From positions 1,798,001 to 1,862,000 of the forward strand of contig NZ_FNRV01000001.1 in assembly GCF_900105115.1 (NCBI RefSeq): a stretch of 64,000 nt of DNA, read 5' to 3'. The notes beneath the pieces are model-generated. The model saw nothing but the letters and a program-made list of their open reading frames with translations. It was not told the origin of the DNA and did no database searches. The translations under genes were made by a program, and so were the position numbers. Below, piece after piece: positions 52,649 to 61,146 of the stretch (position 1 is its first letter; each line of letters opens with the position of its first letter). Source of the stretch: Pseudomonas mohnii (GTDB lineage Bacteria; Pseudomonadota; Gammaproteobacteria; Pseudomonadales; Pseudomonadaceae).

Positions 52649-53410
52649 ATGAGACCGATCCTCACCCTTCGTCAGTACAGCCACGACCTGATCATCCACA
52701 GCCATGAGCACGCACAATTGGTGTTCGGGCTGTCGGGCGCGCTGGATTTCGAGATCGACGGGCGTGGCAGCCAGGTGGTTCAGCAGAGTTTCGCCGTGGT
52801 GCCATCCGGCGCGCACCATGCGTGCGGCAGCGCCAATGGCAGCCGTTGCCTGGTACTGGACGTGCCCGGTGATCAATGGGTCTCTCAGTCCCTGGGCGAT
52901 CATGCCGAATCCAGCCGACGCTTGCTCGACAACGCTGGACGGCTGTCGCTGGATGCCGGGCAAAGCCAACTGGTCGCCTGGCTGGCCAACAGCCCGGTCG
53001 AGGATCCGCTGATTGCGCAACAGGGTGCGGTGCTGTTGCTGGCCAGTCTGAACAACGCAAGACCTGATAGCGTCGGTACTCGGCGCCTGCCCTACGCTGC
53101 ATTGAATGCGCACATTGACCAATACGCCGCCTACCCGCTGCAAGTCGCCGATCTGGCACGCGTGGCCGGCCTCTCCAGTGCTCGTCTGCATGCCCGGTTC
53201 GTTGCCGAATGCGGGCAGACGCCGATGGATTACATCCGCAGTCGCCGCCTGCATAAGGCCGTTACCTTGTTGCGCGAATCGATGCTGCCCATAGGCGAGA
53301 TTGCCTGTCGCGTCGGTTACAGCTCCCAGAGTGCATTCGCCGCCGCGGTGCTGCGCGAGTTCGGCACATCACCGGGCAAACTGCGACGCGAGGCTGGCGA
53401 CAAACAGTGA
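52649..53410 (+). CDS. AraC-family regulator
   Basis: 253 aa from ATG 52649 (MRPILTLRQYSHDLIIHSHE, with CGGAG 8 nt upstream); an ATG 27 codons earlier is less well placed. The N-terminal cupin (HSHEHAQLVFGLSGALDFEI, VPSGAHHACGS) should sense a small molecule. Two helix-turn-helices end the protein (LQVADLARVAGLSSARLHAR, IGEIACRVGYSSQSAFAAAV). It precedes an EamA exporter by 73 bp and may control it. Confidence 0.88.
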   Translation: MRPILTLRQYSHDLIIHSHEHAQLVFGLSGALDFEIDGRGSQVVQQSFAVVPSGAHHACGSANGSRCLVLDVPGDQWVSQSLGDHAESSRRLLDNAGRLSLDAGQSQLVAWLANSPVEDPLIAQQGAVLLLASLNNARPDSVGTRRLPYAALNAHIDQYAAYPLQVADLARVAGLSSARLHARFVAECGQTPMDYIRSRRLHKAVTLLRESMLPIGEIACRVGYSSQSAFAAAVLREFGTSPGKLRREAGDKQ

Positions 53411-53483
53411 GAGTCTGACGACAGACACGACGGTAGCGGCTGCGGTTAAATGGTCCGGCTCACGATGTTTATCAAGGACTGCA

Positions 53484-54377
53484 ATGACTCCCCGTACCGC
53501 CCTTGGCGCCCTGCATATCGGTGCACTGATGTTTGGCCTGACCGGCGTATTCGGAAAACTCGCCGCAGCCTCACCGGCCATCATCGTTTTCGGCCGCGCG
53601 GCATTCGCAGTGCTGGCGCTGGCATTTTTTGCACGATTCGCCCGCCAGAGCCGCTGGCAAACACTTGAAGCCGTGGACTGGCGTCGACTGTTACTCAGCG
53701 GCCTGTTGCTGGCGGGGCACTGGGTGAGTTTCTTCATTGCGGTGAAAGTGGCTGGCGTGGCGATCGCAACGCTGGGCTTTGCCAGTTTCCCGGCCTTTAC
53801 CGTCATCCTCGAAGGCCTGATTTTCCGCGAACGCATTCGCGCCAATGAGATCCTGTTGGTCGTACTGGTCAGCGTCGGGTTGGTGCTGGTGACGCCAGCG
53901 TTCGATCTGGCCAGCGGCGCTACCACGGGCCTGCTCTGGGCCGTGGCATCCGGTTTGTTGTTCGCCCTGCTGTCGCTGACCAACCGCGTCAGTTCCGGCC
54001 GCATTCCGCCGGTGCAGGCAGCGCTGTATCAGAACGTTGTGGTCGCCCTGTGCCTGTTGCCGATGGCGGCGCCGCAATTGAGCGAGGTGCGTGCTATCGA
54101 CTGGCTGTGGATCAGCCTGCTCGGGGTGTTCTGCACCGGCGTTGCCCATAGCCTGTTCGTCGCCAGCCTCGCCGTGATCAAGGCCCGGACCGCCGCCGTG
54201 GTCTTCGCCCTGGAGCCGGTTTACGGCATCACCGTGGCCTGGCTGTTATTCGATGAAAACCCTACCCTGCGCATGTTGCTGGGCGGTGCGTTGATCATCG
54301 TCGCGATTGTGGTGTCCAGCAGGCTTGCGAACGGTTCGAGCAAGAAAGCCGTCGCCGCAGAGGCCGCCTCTCACTGA
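53484..54377 (+). CDS. EamA/DMT-family exporter
   Basis: 297 aa from ATG 53484, with AAGGA 7 nt upstream; the open frame to the left belongs to the AraC gene's other frames. Two EamA repeats of five helices each can be followed: IGALMFGLTGVFGKLAAASP to LVTPAFDLASG, then TGLLWAVASGLLFALLSLTN to the end. RTAAVVFALEPVYGITVAWL is the conserved helix 9 region. It should export amino acids or other metabolites; the neighbouring AraC regulator is a likely controller. Confidence 0.88.
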   Translation: MTPRTALGALHIGALMFGLTGVFGKLAAASPAIIVFGRAAFAVLALAFFARFARQSRWQTLEAVDWRRLLLSGLLLAGHWVSFFIAVKVAGVAIATLGFASFPAFTVILEGLIFRERIRANEILLVVLVSVGLVLVTPAFDLASGATTGLLWAVASGLLFALLSLTNRVSSGRIPPVQAALYQNVVVALCLLPMAAPQLSEVRAIDWLWISLLGVFCTGVAHSLFVASLAVIKARTAAVVFALEPVYGITVAWLLFDENPTLRMLLGGALIIVAIVVSSRLANGSSKKAVAAEAASH

Positions 54378-54658
54378 GTGCGATCGTTGTGTCCGAGATC
54401 CCGGTCCGGATCGATTTGATCGCGGACCCGCTGTTTCAGAATCTTGGCCTCGGGAAACCCACCGTCAACCTTGCGCTCCCAGATTTGCACCTCGTCGCAG
54501 GAAATGTGAAAGACGCCGCCCGTGCCGGGTACCAGTGACACTTTACCCAGATCGTCGCCGAACGTGCTGAGAAGCTCCTGGGCCAGCCAGGCAGCGCGCA
54601 ACAACCACTGGCATTGGGTGCAATAAGTGATGACGATTTCCGGTTTGCTCGCGGCCAT
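54371..54658 (-). CDS. SelW/SelT-like (Rdx) thioredoxin-fold protein
   Basis: 95 aa. IVITYCTQCQWLLRAAWLAQ holds the CxxC motif (CTQC) that replaces the CxxU of selenoprotein W. VSLVPGTGGVFHISCDE is the conserved middle strand. KVDGGFPEAKILKQRVRD ends the fold. These proteins are small redox partners without a settled substrate in bacteria. The stop overlaps the convergent EamA gene by 7 bp. Confidence 0.9.
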   Translation of the reverse strand: MAASKPEIVITYCTQCQWLLRAAWLAQELLSTFGDDLGKVSLVPGTGGVFHISCDEVQIWERKVDGGFPEAKILKQRVRDQIDPDRDLGHNDRTQ

Positions 54659-54726
54659 GAAAGACAGGTTCCCTGAGGCATAAAGACTGACGTTTGAATG
54701 CGCTCCAGCTTACAACACATCACATC

Positions 54727-54756
54727 TGTGGCGAGGGAGCTTGCTCCCTCGCCACA
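54727..54756. repeat. Perfect REP-like palindrome between the SelW-like and FimV-like genes
   Basis: TGTGGCGAGGGAG and CTCCCTCGCCACA pair over 13 bp with the loop CTTG. The same core occurs at 21621 and (one arm) near 45160. It can serve as terminator of the FimV-like gene, which ends 39 bp to the right. Confidence 0.75.
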
Positions 54757-54794
54757 ATAGTTCCCTACACCCAAGGTTATCGGGTGACGGCAAA

Positions 54795-56108
54795 TTAACT
54801 GCGGGCCGCCTGTTTCGGCGGTTCAAGGTCCGGCGATGGAACCGGCTCTGCGAACTCGACGAGAAAGCTGCCGTCCATCGATCGGGAAACGGGTTCGAGT
54901 TCCCATTCAATGTCGGGCTCCGGCAACGTAGAGGCACTCGATGGCGATGCGGTGGCGTCGATCAAGCCCCAACTCGCCCCCATCGACAGGTCATCCAGGT
55001 TCAACTGGAACTCGTTGCCAGACGCTGCCGCCACGGGCACTGCGGCTGATGCGACAGGGCTCAACCCGGGATGACGTGAACGGTTTTCCAGAGATTCTTG
55101 TGGGGCAAACCCGGAACTGCGCAGGCTGGCCTGTTGTGCGTCATGGGCCGCGATTTCACCTTGCTTACCCAGAACGTCCTGCCATGGTTCCACCGATCGG
55201 TTCAGTCCCGGCTCTTGCTTGGCCGCAGGTTCGGGGGCGGTCTGTAGTGGCTGGCGGCGACGCCGAACGAACCATCCCAGCAGCCCCAACACCACCAGCG
55301 CCGGCAGCCCGAATATCAGCGATAAATCCCTCCCGGGCTCTGCCGCAACGACAGGCGTCGGCGTCACCACCGCAGGCTCATCCGGCTCTGCTGTCGACAG
55401 CTGAACTTCTGCCAACCGGGTTTGCAACTCGGCTACCTGCTTTTTCCCAGCGGCGATCTGTTCGCCCTGTGCCAGGAGCTTCGCCTTGAGCTCGTCAACG
55501 CTTGCCTGCAACTGCTGGTTTTGCAGCACGCTGGCGGCCAATTGTTCATCAAGCGGATGAATCAGTGGAGCGGCGGCAGGCTTGGGCGGCTCCTTGCGCG
55601 CAGGAAGTGGCGCGGTGGCAGGCTGGACACTCGGAAATTCGGAAGAGGGTCGGCCGATCAGCGGTTCATCCGTTGCCGGCACAATATTGGGTGATCCTGG
55701 AGGGTCGATCAGCACCGTGTACTCACGCAGCAACCGGCCGTTGGGCTGATTGAGCTCTACGAGGAAATTCAGGAAGGGTTCATTGACCGGTTTGTTAGAT
55801 GTCACCTGGATCAGGCGACGGTTGCCCCGCAGGACAGGAGTGAACTTCAGGTTATCAAGGAAGCGCACCCGCTCGACACCGGCCCGGCTGAATTCGTCCG
55901 CTGTCGCCAGGCTGACCGACAGTTCGCCCTCCTCCAGACCTGCGGCATCCATCAGCGCAATGTCGGCTCGCAGCGGCTGATTCAATGCCGAGTGAACGGT
56001 CATTTCACCGAGCCCCAGCGCTGACGCCAATGCCGAGTAAGTGACAACGGCACCGACCAGCAACAATCGGGTGCAACAGCGTACAACGAAAAGCCGACTC
56101 TCAAGCAT
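54795..56108 (-). CDS. Short FimV-like inner-membrane protein
   Basis: 437 aa from ATG 56108, with AAGGG 6 nt upstream; the ATG at 56114 has none. A signal peptide (VVTYSALASALGLGEMTVHS) leads into the FimV N-terminal domain: ALNQPLRADIALMDAAGLEE, FLNFLVELNQPNGRLLREYT. A coiled coil covers about 165-235 (LQNQQLQASVDELKAKLLAQ), then one membrane helix near 265 (LIFGLPALVVLGLLGWFVRR). The cytoplasmic tail is disordered and ends SFLVEFAEPVPSPD. Compared with FimV of P. aeruginosa (over 900 aa) it lacks a visible LysM motif and the TPR end, so it is a compact paralogue. It may support polar or cell-wall functions. Confidence 0.82.
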   Translation of the reverse strand: MLESRLFVVRCCTRLLLVGAVVTYSALASALGLGEMTVHSALNQPLRADIALMDAAGLEEGELSVSLATADEFSRAGVERVRFLDNLKFTPVLRGNRRLIQVTSNKPVNEPFLNFLVELNQPNGRLLREYTVLIDPPGSPNIVPATDEPLIGRPSSEFPSVQPATAPLPARKEPPKPAAAPLIHPLDEQLAASVLQNQQLQASVDELKAKLLAQGEQIAAGKKQVAELQTRLAEVQLSTAEPDEPAVVTPTPVVAAEPGRDLSLIFGLPALVVLGLLGWFVRRRRQPLQTAPEPAAKQEPGLNRSVEPWQDVLGKQGEIAAHDAQQASLRSSGFAPQESLENRSRHPGLSPVASAAVPVAAASGNEFQLNLDDLSMGASWGLIDATASPSSASTLPEPDIEWELEPVSRSMDGSFLVEFAEPVPSPDLEPPKQAARS

Positions 56109-56234
56109 GAGCATCCCTTAGTAACCAGAACCAACCTGCACGTGTTCGCACATCCGGTACGAACACGATATCGCGCAGTAGTTCTTATAGTCTGCTCAAT
56201 GCGGCCGCTCACCAGTCTGGCGCGGGGTTATGCC

Positions 56235-56669
56235 TCAAGATTTTTCAAGGTTGCCAAGAATGTGCCCATGAACCCGCATGCACACCGCCAAATCCGCCTC
56301 ATCCACGCCTTCGAACAGCTCGTGGCGCAATTGCGTGGCAATGGTTTCAATTTGTTCGATCAGGGGGAGCGCCGGGGCGCAGAGGACGATCTTCTTTGCT
56401 CGACGGTCTTCCAGCACCGCTTGACGCTGCACCAGGCCCTGGCTTTCCAGGCTATCGAGCAGGCGGGCCAGGGTGGGTCCTTCCACGCCGACGCTTTGCG
56501 CCAGTTCACGTTGTGTCGGGGCTTCGTCGAAACGCGCCAGGTGCAGCAGCACCAGCCAACGCGCCTGGGACAGTCCGAGCCCGGCCAGTCGGCGGTCGAG
56601 TTCGGCACGCCAGCCGCGTGACATCTGGGCCAATTGCATGCCAAAGCGGTGTTGATCGGTTAACGGCAT
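56235..56669 (-). CDS. MarR/SlyA-family transcriptional regulator
   Basis: 144 aa. The winged helix is clear: RWLVLLHLARFDEAPTQREL, GPTLARLLDSLESQGLVQRQ and LEDRRAKKIVLC. The RGWRAELDRRLAGLGLSQAR segment is typical of the SlyA type. Members respond to phenolic ligands or oxidants and repress or counter-silence genes. A SlyA-like site lies 42 bp upstream of its start (56711-56722), so it probably regulates itself. Confidence 0.9.
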   Translation of the reverse strand: MPLTDQHRFGMQLAQMSRGWRAELDRRLAGLGLSQARWLVLLHLARFDEAPTQRELAQSVGVEGPTLARLLDSLESQGLVQRQAVLEDRRAKKIVLCAPALPLIEQIETIATQLRHELFEGVDEADLAVCMRVHGHILGNLEKS

Positions 56670-56710
56670 AAAACACTCATGATTAGACTGAAACAGAGAA
56701 AACCTAATAA

Positions 56711-56722
56711 TTAGTCAGCTAA
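56711..56722. promoter_or_regulatory. SlyA-like operator before the MarR gene
   Basis: TTAGTCAGCTAA matches the SlyA consensus TTAGCAAGCTAA in ten of twelve positions, including both TTAG/CTAA arms. It lies 42 bp upstream of the MarR start and about 70 bp past the recQ stop, in an AT-rich stretch (AATAATTAG). Confidence 0.55.
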
Positions 56723-56788
56723 GCATGAGCCTTGCCCTGAGGCAAGGCTTGATCTGTACTGAATCGTTACACCTGCACGACAGATCAC

Positions 56789-58915
56789 TCAAATCTCGAA
56801 TTCGGACTGCAATGCAGCCCGTACACAGTACAAAACACCTTCCGGCACCCGGCCCGCAAACAGCGCGGAAATCTCCGACACTGGCGGTAACTCGCCTTCG
56901 CCGTCGAGGAACGCATCCTGAACTTCGCCCATCAAGTCCTCGGGCAAATCCAGTGCCTGTTCCAGCGACAGCTGCTGCTTGCCAATGGCCTCGGCCAGCA
57001 TGGTGTAGACGTTCTTTTCCGAGCATTGCAGCTGACCGGCAATCTGCAGCGGCGTCATGCCGGCGCGCGCCAGGGTGATCAATTCGTGGCGCACATCGGC
57101 CACCACCTTCGGTGCCTCGACCTGGCCGCCGAGAACTTCGAGGAAGGCCTCGCCATAACGTTCCAGCTTGCGCGCGCCGACGCCACTGACCGTGGCCATT
57201 TCCGCCAGGGAAGTGGGCTGGCTGCGGAGCATTTCCAGCAAGGTGGAATCCGGGAAGATGACGTAAGGCGGCACACCGTGTTCTTCGGCGAGTTTGCGTC
57301 GCAGGGCACGCAAGGCTTCCCACTGTTCGCGTTCTTCGCCGCGCACCAGTTGGCTCGCCTGGCTCTTGCTGCTTTTGGTCGTGGTTTGCGCCTTGAGGTC
57401 GCGGCGCAGCTCCAGGGTCACTTCACCCTTGAGCAGCGGCCGGCAGCTGTCACTCAGGCGCAAGCCGCCGTAACCTTCCAGGTCGATATCCGCCAGCCCC
57501 CGGGCAACCAGTTGTCGGAACAACGAGCGCCATTCGCCTTCGGCCATCGCTTTGCCAACACCGTAAACCGACAGATGCTGATGACCGAAACTGCGGACTT
57601 TTTCGTTGTCCTTGCCCAGCAATACATCCACCAAATGCCCGACACCGTAGCGCTGGCCGGTGCGGTAGATCGCCGAAAGCGCCTGACGGGCGGGCTCGGT
57701 GGCGTCCCAGGTCTGCACGCCGTCGACACAGTTGTCGCAGTGACCACAGGGCTCGGGCATGTCCTCGTCGAAATAGGCCAGCAGGGTCTGGCGGCGGCAG
57801 CGGGTTTCTTCGCACAACGAGAGCATGGCGTCGAGCTTGTGCTGCTCCAGGCGCTTGTGGCGTTCGTCGCCTTCGGAGTTCTGCAGCATCTGCTTGAGCA
57901 TCACCACGTCTTGCAGGCCGTAGGCCATCCAGGCGTCTGCCGGCAGGCCGTCACGCCCGCCGCGACCGGTTTCCTGATAGTAGGCCTCAAGGGATTTCGG
58001 CAGATCGAGGTGTGCGACAAAACGTACGTTGGGTTTGTCGATGCCCATGCCGAACGCCACGGTGGCGACCATGATCAGGCCTTCCTCGTTGAGGAAGCGC
58101 TTCTGGTGGTAGGCGCGCAAATCGTTGGGCAACCCGGCGTGGTAGGGCAGCGCCGGGAAGCCTTGCTCACTGAGGAATGCCGCCACCTCCTCGACTTTTT
58201 TGCGCGACAGGCAATACACAATGCCGGCATCGCTGCGCCGTTCGGCGAGAAACGCCAGCAACTGCTTGCGCGGCTGCTCCTTGGGCACGATGCGATAAAA
58301 GATGTTCGGTCGATCGAAGCTCGACAGGAAGCGCTCGGCGTTCTGCAAGTGCAGGCGAGTGACAATCTCTTCCCGGGTGCGTTTGTCGGCGGTGGCGGTC
58401 AGGGCGATGCGTGGCACATCGGGGAACATTTCCGCCAACTGGCCAAGTTGCAGGTACTCCGGACGGAAATCATGGCCCCATTGCGACACGCAGTGCGCTT
58501 CGTCAATGGCGAACAGAGCGATGTTCAACCCTTGCAGGAACGCCAGCATGCGTGGCTGGACCAGCCGTTCCGGCGCGAGATAGAGCATTTTCACTTCGCC
58601 GCGCTTGATGCGGGCCGCCAGGTCGCGTTGTTGCTCGGCACTGAGGGTAGAGTTCAATGCGGCGGCGGCCACGCCCAGCTCTTCGAGCGTCGCGACCTGA
58701 TCGTCCATCAAGGCAATCAGCGGCGACACCACGACGGCCAGGCCATCGCGCAACAGCGCCGGCACCTGGAAGCACAAGGATTTGCCGCCACCGGTAGGCA
58801 TCAGAACCAGGGCATCGCCGCCGCTGGCCACGCGCTCAATGATTGCACCCTGACGGCCACGGAAACTGTCGTAGCCGAAGATGTCCTTGAGGACGCGTTG
58901 AGCCTGTTCGAGCAT
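56789..58915 (-). CDS. recQ: ATP-dependent DNA helicase RecQ
   Basis: 708 aa from ATG 58915 ([18 protein letters not shown]), with GGAG 6 nt upstream; the open frame beyond it is not coding. Superfamily 2 helicase motifs: Walker A MPTGGGKS with Lys45, DEAH at 138-141, SFDRPNIFY, then [16 protein letters not shown] and [10 protein letters not shown]. Zinc ligands are in [20 protein letters not shown] with CDNC. The HRDC domain covers about 525-605 ([20 protein letters not shown]). An extra C-terminal helix pair ([20 protein letters not shown]) resembles the tail seen in other RecQ proteins. It restarts forks and acts in RecF-type recombination. Confidence 0.96.
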   Translation of the reverse strand: MLEQAQRVLKDIFGYDSFRGRQGAIIERVASGGDALVLMPTGGGKSLCFQVPALLRDGLAVVVSPLIALMDDQVATLEELGVAAAALNSTLSAEQQRDLAARIKRGEVKMLYLAPERLVQPRMLAFLQGLNIALFAIDEAHCVSQWGHDFRPEYLQLGQLAEMFPDVPRIALTATADKRTREEIVTRLHLQNAERFLSSFDRPNIFYRIVPKEQPRKQLLAFLAERRSDAGIVYCLSRKKVEEVAAFLSEQGFPALPYHAGLPNDLRAYHQKRFLNEEGLIMVATVAFGMGIDKPNVRFVAHLDLPKSLEAYYQETGRGGRDGLPADAWMAYGLQDVVMLKQMLQNSEGDERHKRLEQHKLDAMLSLCEETRCRRQTLLAYFDEDMPEPCGHCDNCVDGVQTWDATEPARQALSAIYRTGQRYGVGHLVDVLLGKDNEKVRSFGHQHLSVYGVGKAMAEGEWRSLFRQLVARGLADIDLEGYGGLRLSDSCRPLLKGEVTLELRRDLKAQTTTKSSKSQASQLVRGEEREQWEALRALRRKLAEEHGVPPYVIFPDSTLLEMLRSQPTSLAEMATVSGVGARKLERYGEAFLEVLGGQVEAPKVVADVRHELITLARAGMTPLQIAGQLQCSEKNVYTMLAEAIGKQQLSLEQALDLPEDLMGEVQDAFLDGEGELPPVSEISALFAGRVPEGVLYCVRAALQSEFEI

Positions 58916-59119
58916 AAAAACTCCAAAAATCACCGAAACATCCCTGCAAGGCTGGTTCAGAACCGCCAGCACCACACCGACAAATCGTAAGTGCGCGTTG
59001 CATGTCGCTTCACATTTCAGCCGGGACGCCAGCAGGGCATCACAAAACGCGCGAGTATACCCGAGCACTGTCCGGCAAAGGGCGCCGCTGATAAGACACA
59101 CCAACAACACCGTATAAAT
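58916..59119. other. Gap upstream of recQ
   Basis: About 200 bp with no gene that I can support. It should hold the recQ promoter; no LexA box or clear -35/-10 pair stands out. The REP pair follows to the right. Confidence 0.4.
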
Positions 59120-59213
59120 CCTGTGGCAGTGAGCTTGCTCGCGATGGCGGCGGATCAGGCAGCGACGATGTTGGATGTGACGACCCCATCGCGAGCAGGC
59201 TCGCTCCCACAGG
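59120..59213. repeat. REP pair between recQ and the yecA-like gene
   Basis: CCTGTGGCAGTGAGCTTGCTCGCGATGG on the left and CCATCGCGAGCAGGCTCGCTCCCACAGG on the right face each other around about 38 bp. Same family as 26053 and 45867. Confidence 0.8.
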
Positions 59214-59304
59214 GAATGCGGTGCAAATATGCCGCGCGGCTGGCCTGAGCGCTCAAGAAGGCCTAGAATTCCCGCATCTGTTAATTCCCCAAGGTAGTCC
59301 TTTA

Positions 59305-59892
59305 ATGTCCTTCGCTGAGCAACTAACCCGCCTGCAAGTCTTCCTCGACGCCGATGAACTGCATGACGAGGCGCTGGACTACGTGGCCGCCCACGGCTAC
59401 CTCACCGCGCTGTCGATCTGTTCCGAAGAGGTCCCGGATCGTGAGTGGATCGACGCGCTCTTCGCCGAAGAGCCGCATTACGCCGACGACACCGAGCGCG
59501 AAGCGATCGAATCCACGTTGCTGGCCCTCAAGGCGCACATCGCCCGTCAACTGGCCTCTGATGAAGAGTTCGAGTTGCCCTGCGACCTGGACCTGGGCGA
59601 TGACCCGGACGATTCCGATCTGCGTGGCTGGTGCATCGGCTTCATGGAAGGCGTGTTCCTGCGCGAAGAAGCCTGGTTCGAAACCGCCGAAGATGAAGTC
59701 AGCGAAATGTTGCTGCCGATCATGGTCGGTTCGGGCCTGTTCGACGAGCAACCGGAGTTCTCCGACATCGCCGCCGACGCCAACCTGATGGACGACATGA
59801 TCGTACAGATCCCGGAAGCCCTGACCGCGCTGTACCTGCTGTGCAACGCGCCAGACGAAAAACCGGCGATCCTCAAGCCACGCCACCACTAA
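59305..59892 (+). CDS. YecA/YgfB-like UPF0149 protein
   Basis: 195 aa from ATG 59305, with AAGG about 14 nt upstream. The all-helical UPF0149 fold shows [20 protein letters not shown] at the start and [19 protein letters not shown] with [16 protein letters not shown] at the end. The overall charge is strongly acidic. E. coli YecA has a C-terminal SEC-C zinc motif; here it is missing. Function unknown. It is followed after 10 bp by the DUF454 gene. Confidence 0.88.
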   Translation: MSFAEQLTRLQVFLDADELHDEALDYVAAHGYLTALSICSEEVPDREWIDALFAEEPHYADDTEREAIESTLLALKAHIARQLASDEEFELPCDLDLGDDPDDSDLRGWCIGFMEGVFLREEAWFETAEDEVSEMLLPIMVGSGLFDEQPEFSDIAADANLMDDMIVQIPEALTALYLLCNAPDEKPAILKPRHH

Positions 59893-59902
59893 GGTCGTGC
59901 CT

Positions 59903-60298
59903 ATGGACGCCCCCATAGGCAACCGCCCCCTGATGTTGCGTTACGTGTTGCTGACCATCGGCTGGCTCAGCGTAGCGCTGGGGGTAATCGGGATTTTCCT
60001 GCCGGTATTGCCCACCACGCCCTTCCTGCTGCTGGCGGCCGCCTGTTTCGCCCGCAGTTCGCCGCGCTTTTATCGATGGCTGGTGGAGCATCGGCACCTT
60101 GGGCCCTGGATTCGCGACTACCTCGACGGCAACGGCATTCCGCTCAAGGGCAAGGTCTACGCCATCGGCCTGATGTGGGCGAGCATCCTGTTCTCCTGCT
60201 ATCTCGTGCCCCTGCCTTGGGCTCGCGGCTTCATGCTGACCAGCGCGGTGCTGGTGACGATCTATATCCTTCGCCAGAAAACCCTGCACAAATCCTGA
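59903..60298 (+). CDS. DUF454 (YbaN-like) inner-membrane protein
   Basis: 131 aa from ATG 59903 (MDAPIGNRPLMLRYVLLTIG). A GTG two codons earlier is possible, but AAGGT fits the ATG better. Three or four membrane helices with the conserved GIFLPVLPTTPFLLLAAACF and ARSSPRFYRWLVEHRHLGPW. No function is known. A hairpin (CACGCAGG/CCTGCGTG, 60318-60337) follows the stop but lacks a T-run. Confidence 0.9.
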   Translation: MDAPIGNRPLMLRYVLLTIGWLSVALGVIGIFLPVLPTTPFLLLAAACFARSSPRFYRWLVEHRHLGPWIRDYLDGNGIPLKGKVYAIGLMWASILFSCYLVPLPWARGFMLTSAVLVTIYILRQKTLHKS

Positions 60299-60416
60299 AC
60301 TTCTGTGGCGCCTTCGCCACGCAGGCCGTCCTGCGTGACACCTTCATCCGACGATCTGCCCCTCTTCGCGGCAAACACCACCTAGACTTCAACACTCAAC
60401 ACACGAGCAGCCGGAC

Positions 60417-61124
60417 ATGTCCCGCAGCCAGCGAAGTCCAGGATGGCCAACGTTCCGACTTCGGATCGGCGGGCGACTGCTATTGGCCGCTTTTCTGCTG
60501 ATCGGCCTGACCAGCGCCTCGGCCTATTGGGACTTTGCACAGATTCTTGAAAGCGTCGGACAGCGTTACGGCCCCCTCGGCCTTGAAGAGAGACGTATCG
60601 TGGCCTGGAGTCAAATGCTCCAGGGCGAACGCAACGCGCCTGAGCGCGAACAACTCAATGCGGTCAATCGTTTCTTCAATCAACAACTGAATTTTCAGGA
60701 CGATAGCCGCGTCTGGCATCAGGCCGACTACTGGGCCACGCCCGCCGAATCCCTGATCAAGGGCGCCGCGGACTGTGAAGACTACGCACTGGCGAAATAT
60801 TTCAGCCTGCGCCAACTCGGCATTCCCAGCGAAAAACTGCGCATCACTTACGTCAAGGCGCTGACCCAGAACCAGGCGCATATGGTGCTGACCTTCTACA
60901 GCAGCCCTGCCGCCGACCCGCTGGTGCTGGATAACCTGGTCAGCGACATCCGCCCCGCCTCCCAACGCAAAGACTTGTTGCCGGTGTATGCCTTCAATGC
61001 CGAAGGCCTCTACCTACCCGGTGCCAAGGGCGGCAATCGCAGCAGCGACTCGAAAAAACTGTCGCGCTGGCAAGACGTCCTGAAAAAGATGCAGGCCGAG
61101 GGGTTCTCCGTGGGCAACGGTTAA
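60417..61124 (+). CDS. lapG: Periplasmic cysteine protease LapG that cleaves the LapA adhesin
   Basis: 235 aa. The N-terminus has a membrane or signal helix (LLLAAFLLIGLTSASAYWDF). The bacterial transglutaminase-like fold carries Cys120 in KGAADCEDYALAKYF, His155 in QNQAHMVLTF and Asp172 in PLVLDNLVSD, the catalytic triad; DCED also includes the calcium-binding acids. LapG cuts LapA near its N-terminus and releases cells from biofilm unless LapD holds it back. It lies 22 bp before lapD and is convergent with lapA, an organisation typical of P. fluorescens and P. putida. Confidence 0.95.
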   Translation: MSRSQRSPGWPTFRLRIGGRLLLAAFLLIGLTSASAYWDFAQILESVGQRYGPLGLEERRIVAWSQMLQGERNAPEREQLNAVNRFFNQQLNFQDDSRVWHQADYWATPAESLIKGAADCEDYALAKYFSLRQLGIPSEKLRITYVKALTQNQAHMVLTFYSSPAADPLVLDNLVSDIRPASQRKDLLPVYAFNAEGLYLPGAKGGNRSSDSKKLSRWQDVLKKMQAEGFSVGNG

Positions 61125-61146
61125 CGGCCACAGCAAGGAGCGTTCG

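Noticed and set aside
57026..58990. A 654-codon plus-strand frame
   Set aside because: It lies entirely antisense to recQ and has no family motif; long antisense frames are common at this GC content.
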